Assembly (NCBI GenBank): GCA_964580185.1
Contig: CAZOJQ010000065.1
Location: 1-5,520 of the forward strand
Direction of reading: 5' to 3'
Origin: CAYWWY01 sp964580185
GTDB taxonomy: Bacteria; Thermotogota; Thermotogae; MWEM01
Length of the DNA stretch: 5,520 nt
The notes below the pieces were generated by a model. The model saw only the letters and a list, made by a program, of their open reading frames with translations, was not told where the DNA came from and searched no databases. The translations under genes and the position numbers were made by a program. Shown in pieces: positions 5,360 through 5,520 of this stretch. Position 1 is the stretch's first letter; each line of letters begins with the position of its first letter.

Positions 5360-5420
5360 GGAGGTGCTCTTCTTTCATGTTTCTGTTTTTGAGGTCTTCT
5401 GCGGTGAGTTGTCAGTTTCC

Positions 5421-5520
5421 TTACACAAGCTGCGCTTCGCGGTTGAAAAAGGTCCGATAGCCCAGATGGAGCATCAGGATCGTCGATAGGGCAACTGCGC
5501 CTAGGATGCCCAGCATGATC
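5421..5520 (-). CDS. Second UPF0014/FetB-like permease, C-terminal end, runs off right edge
   Basis: Read on the minus strand from the right edge, the last 32 codons give IMLGILGAVALSTILMLHLG, then YRTFFNREAQLV and a TAA at 5421-5423. A final hydrophobic helix followed by a short basic tail with a YR-x-FF pattern is how UPF0014 (YbbM/FetB) permeases end. The piece is short, so the assignment is moderate, but it is strengthened by the FetB-like gene at the left edge. It is on the same strand as that gene and would lie upstream of fetA. It is too long and too complete at its end to be a chance frame. The N-terminal part and any partner ATPase lie outside the window. Confidence 0.6.
   Translation of the reverse strand, partial: IMLGILGAVALSTILMLHLGYRTFFNREAQLV

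Noticed and set aside
1..5520. Window as one closed circle with a single permease gene across the ends
   Set aside because: Joining the ends would give a permease of about 140 residues, roughly 110 short of the family length.

Overview
The window has a balanced base composition with strong AGGAGG-type ribosome binding sites and TATAAT-type -10 boxes. A bacterium of Bacillota or Spirochaetota type is plausible, but nothing in the sequence fixes the lineage. It reads as an ordinary chromosomal transporter locus broken up by mobile DNA.

Layout. On the minus strand, positions 1-964 hold an ABC transporter pair of the FetA/FetB (YbbL/YbbM, UPF0014) type: an ATPase followed, with a 4-base ATGA overlap, by the N-terminal 108 residues of the membrane permease, which runs off the left edge. 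Its promoter lies at 985-993, and 31 bases further upstream an insertion sequence begins. Positions 1022-2078 are a decayed IS with doubled terminal repeats. Its DDE transposase has lost the middle of its catalytic core through an internal deletion with a frame change, and it may carry a second frame defect at an A9 run near the start. A second IS abuts it (about 2087-3402). This one has an apparently intact IS4-type transposase on the minus strand, whose ribosome binding site sits in a hairpin of the kind that blocks translation of read-through transcripts. Next to it, 3401-3621 holds a degraded plus-strand remnant of a related IS, recognised by two short near-identical stretches in the correct order.

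An extended -10 promoter and two 15-base-spaced copies of GGTAATATAC then precede a complete archaeal-type AAA+ ATPase with a DUF234 / PD-(D/E)XK nuclease-like C-terminus (3793-5145). Downstream is a coding-looking fragment without a start codon (about 5150-5359). At the right edge, on the minus strand, are the last 32 codons of a second UPF0014-type permease (5421-5520).

How it fits together. The two permease ends cannot be one gene closed into a circle, because about 110 residues would be missing. The simplest reading is two neighbouring or duplicated FetB-like genes, with ISs, IS debris and a solitary ATPase gene accumulated between them. The transporter is probably a metal (iron) exporter by analogy with E. 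coli FetAB. The ATPase family has no well-established function. I found no clear terminator, tRNA, rRNA or CRISPR array. No complete new system stands out; the most interesting points are the IS architecture and control elements, the repeats before the ATPase, and the paired permeases.
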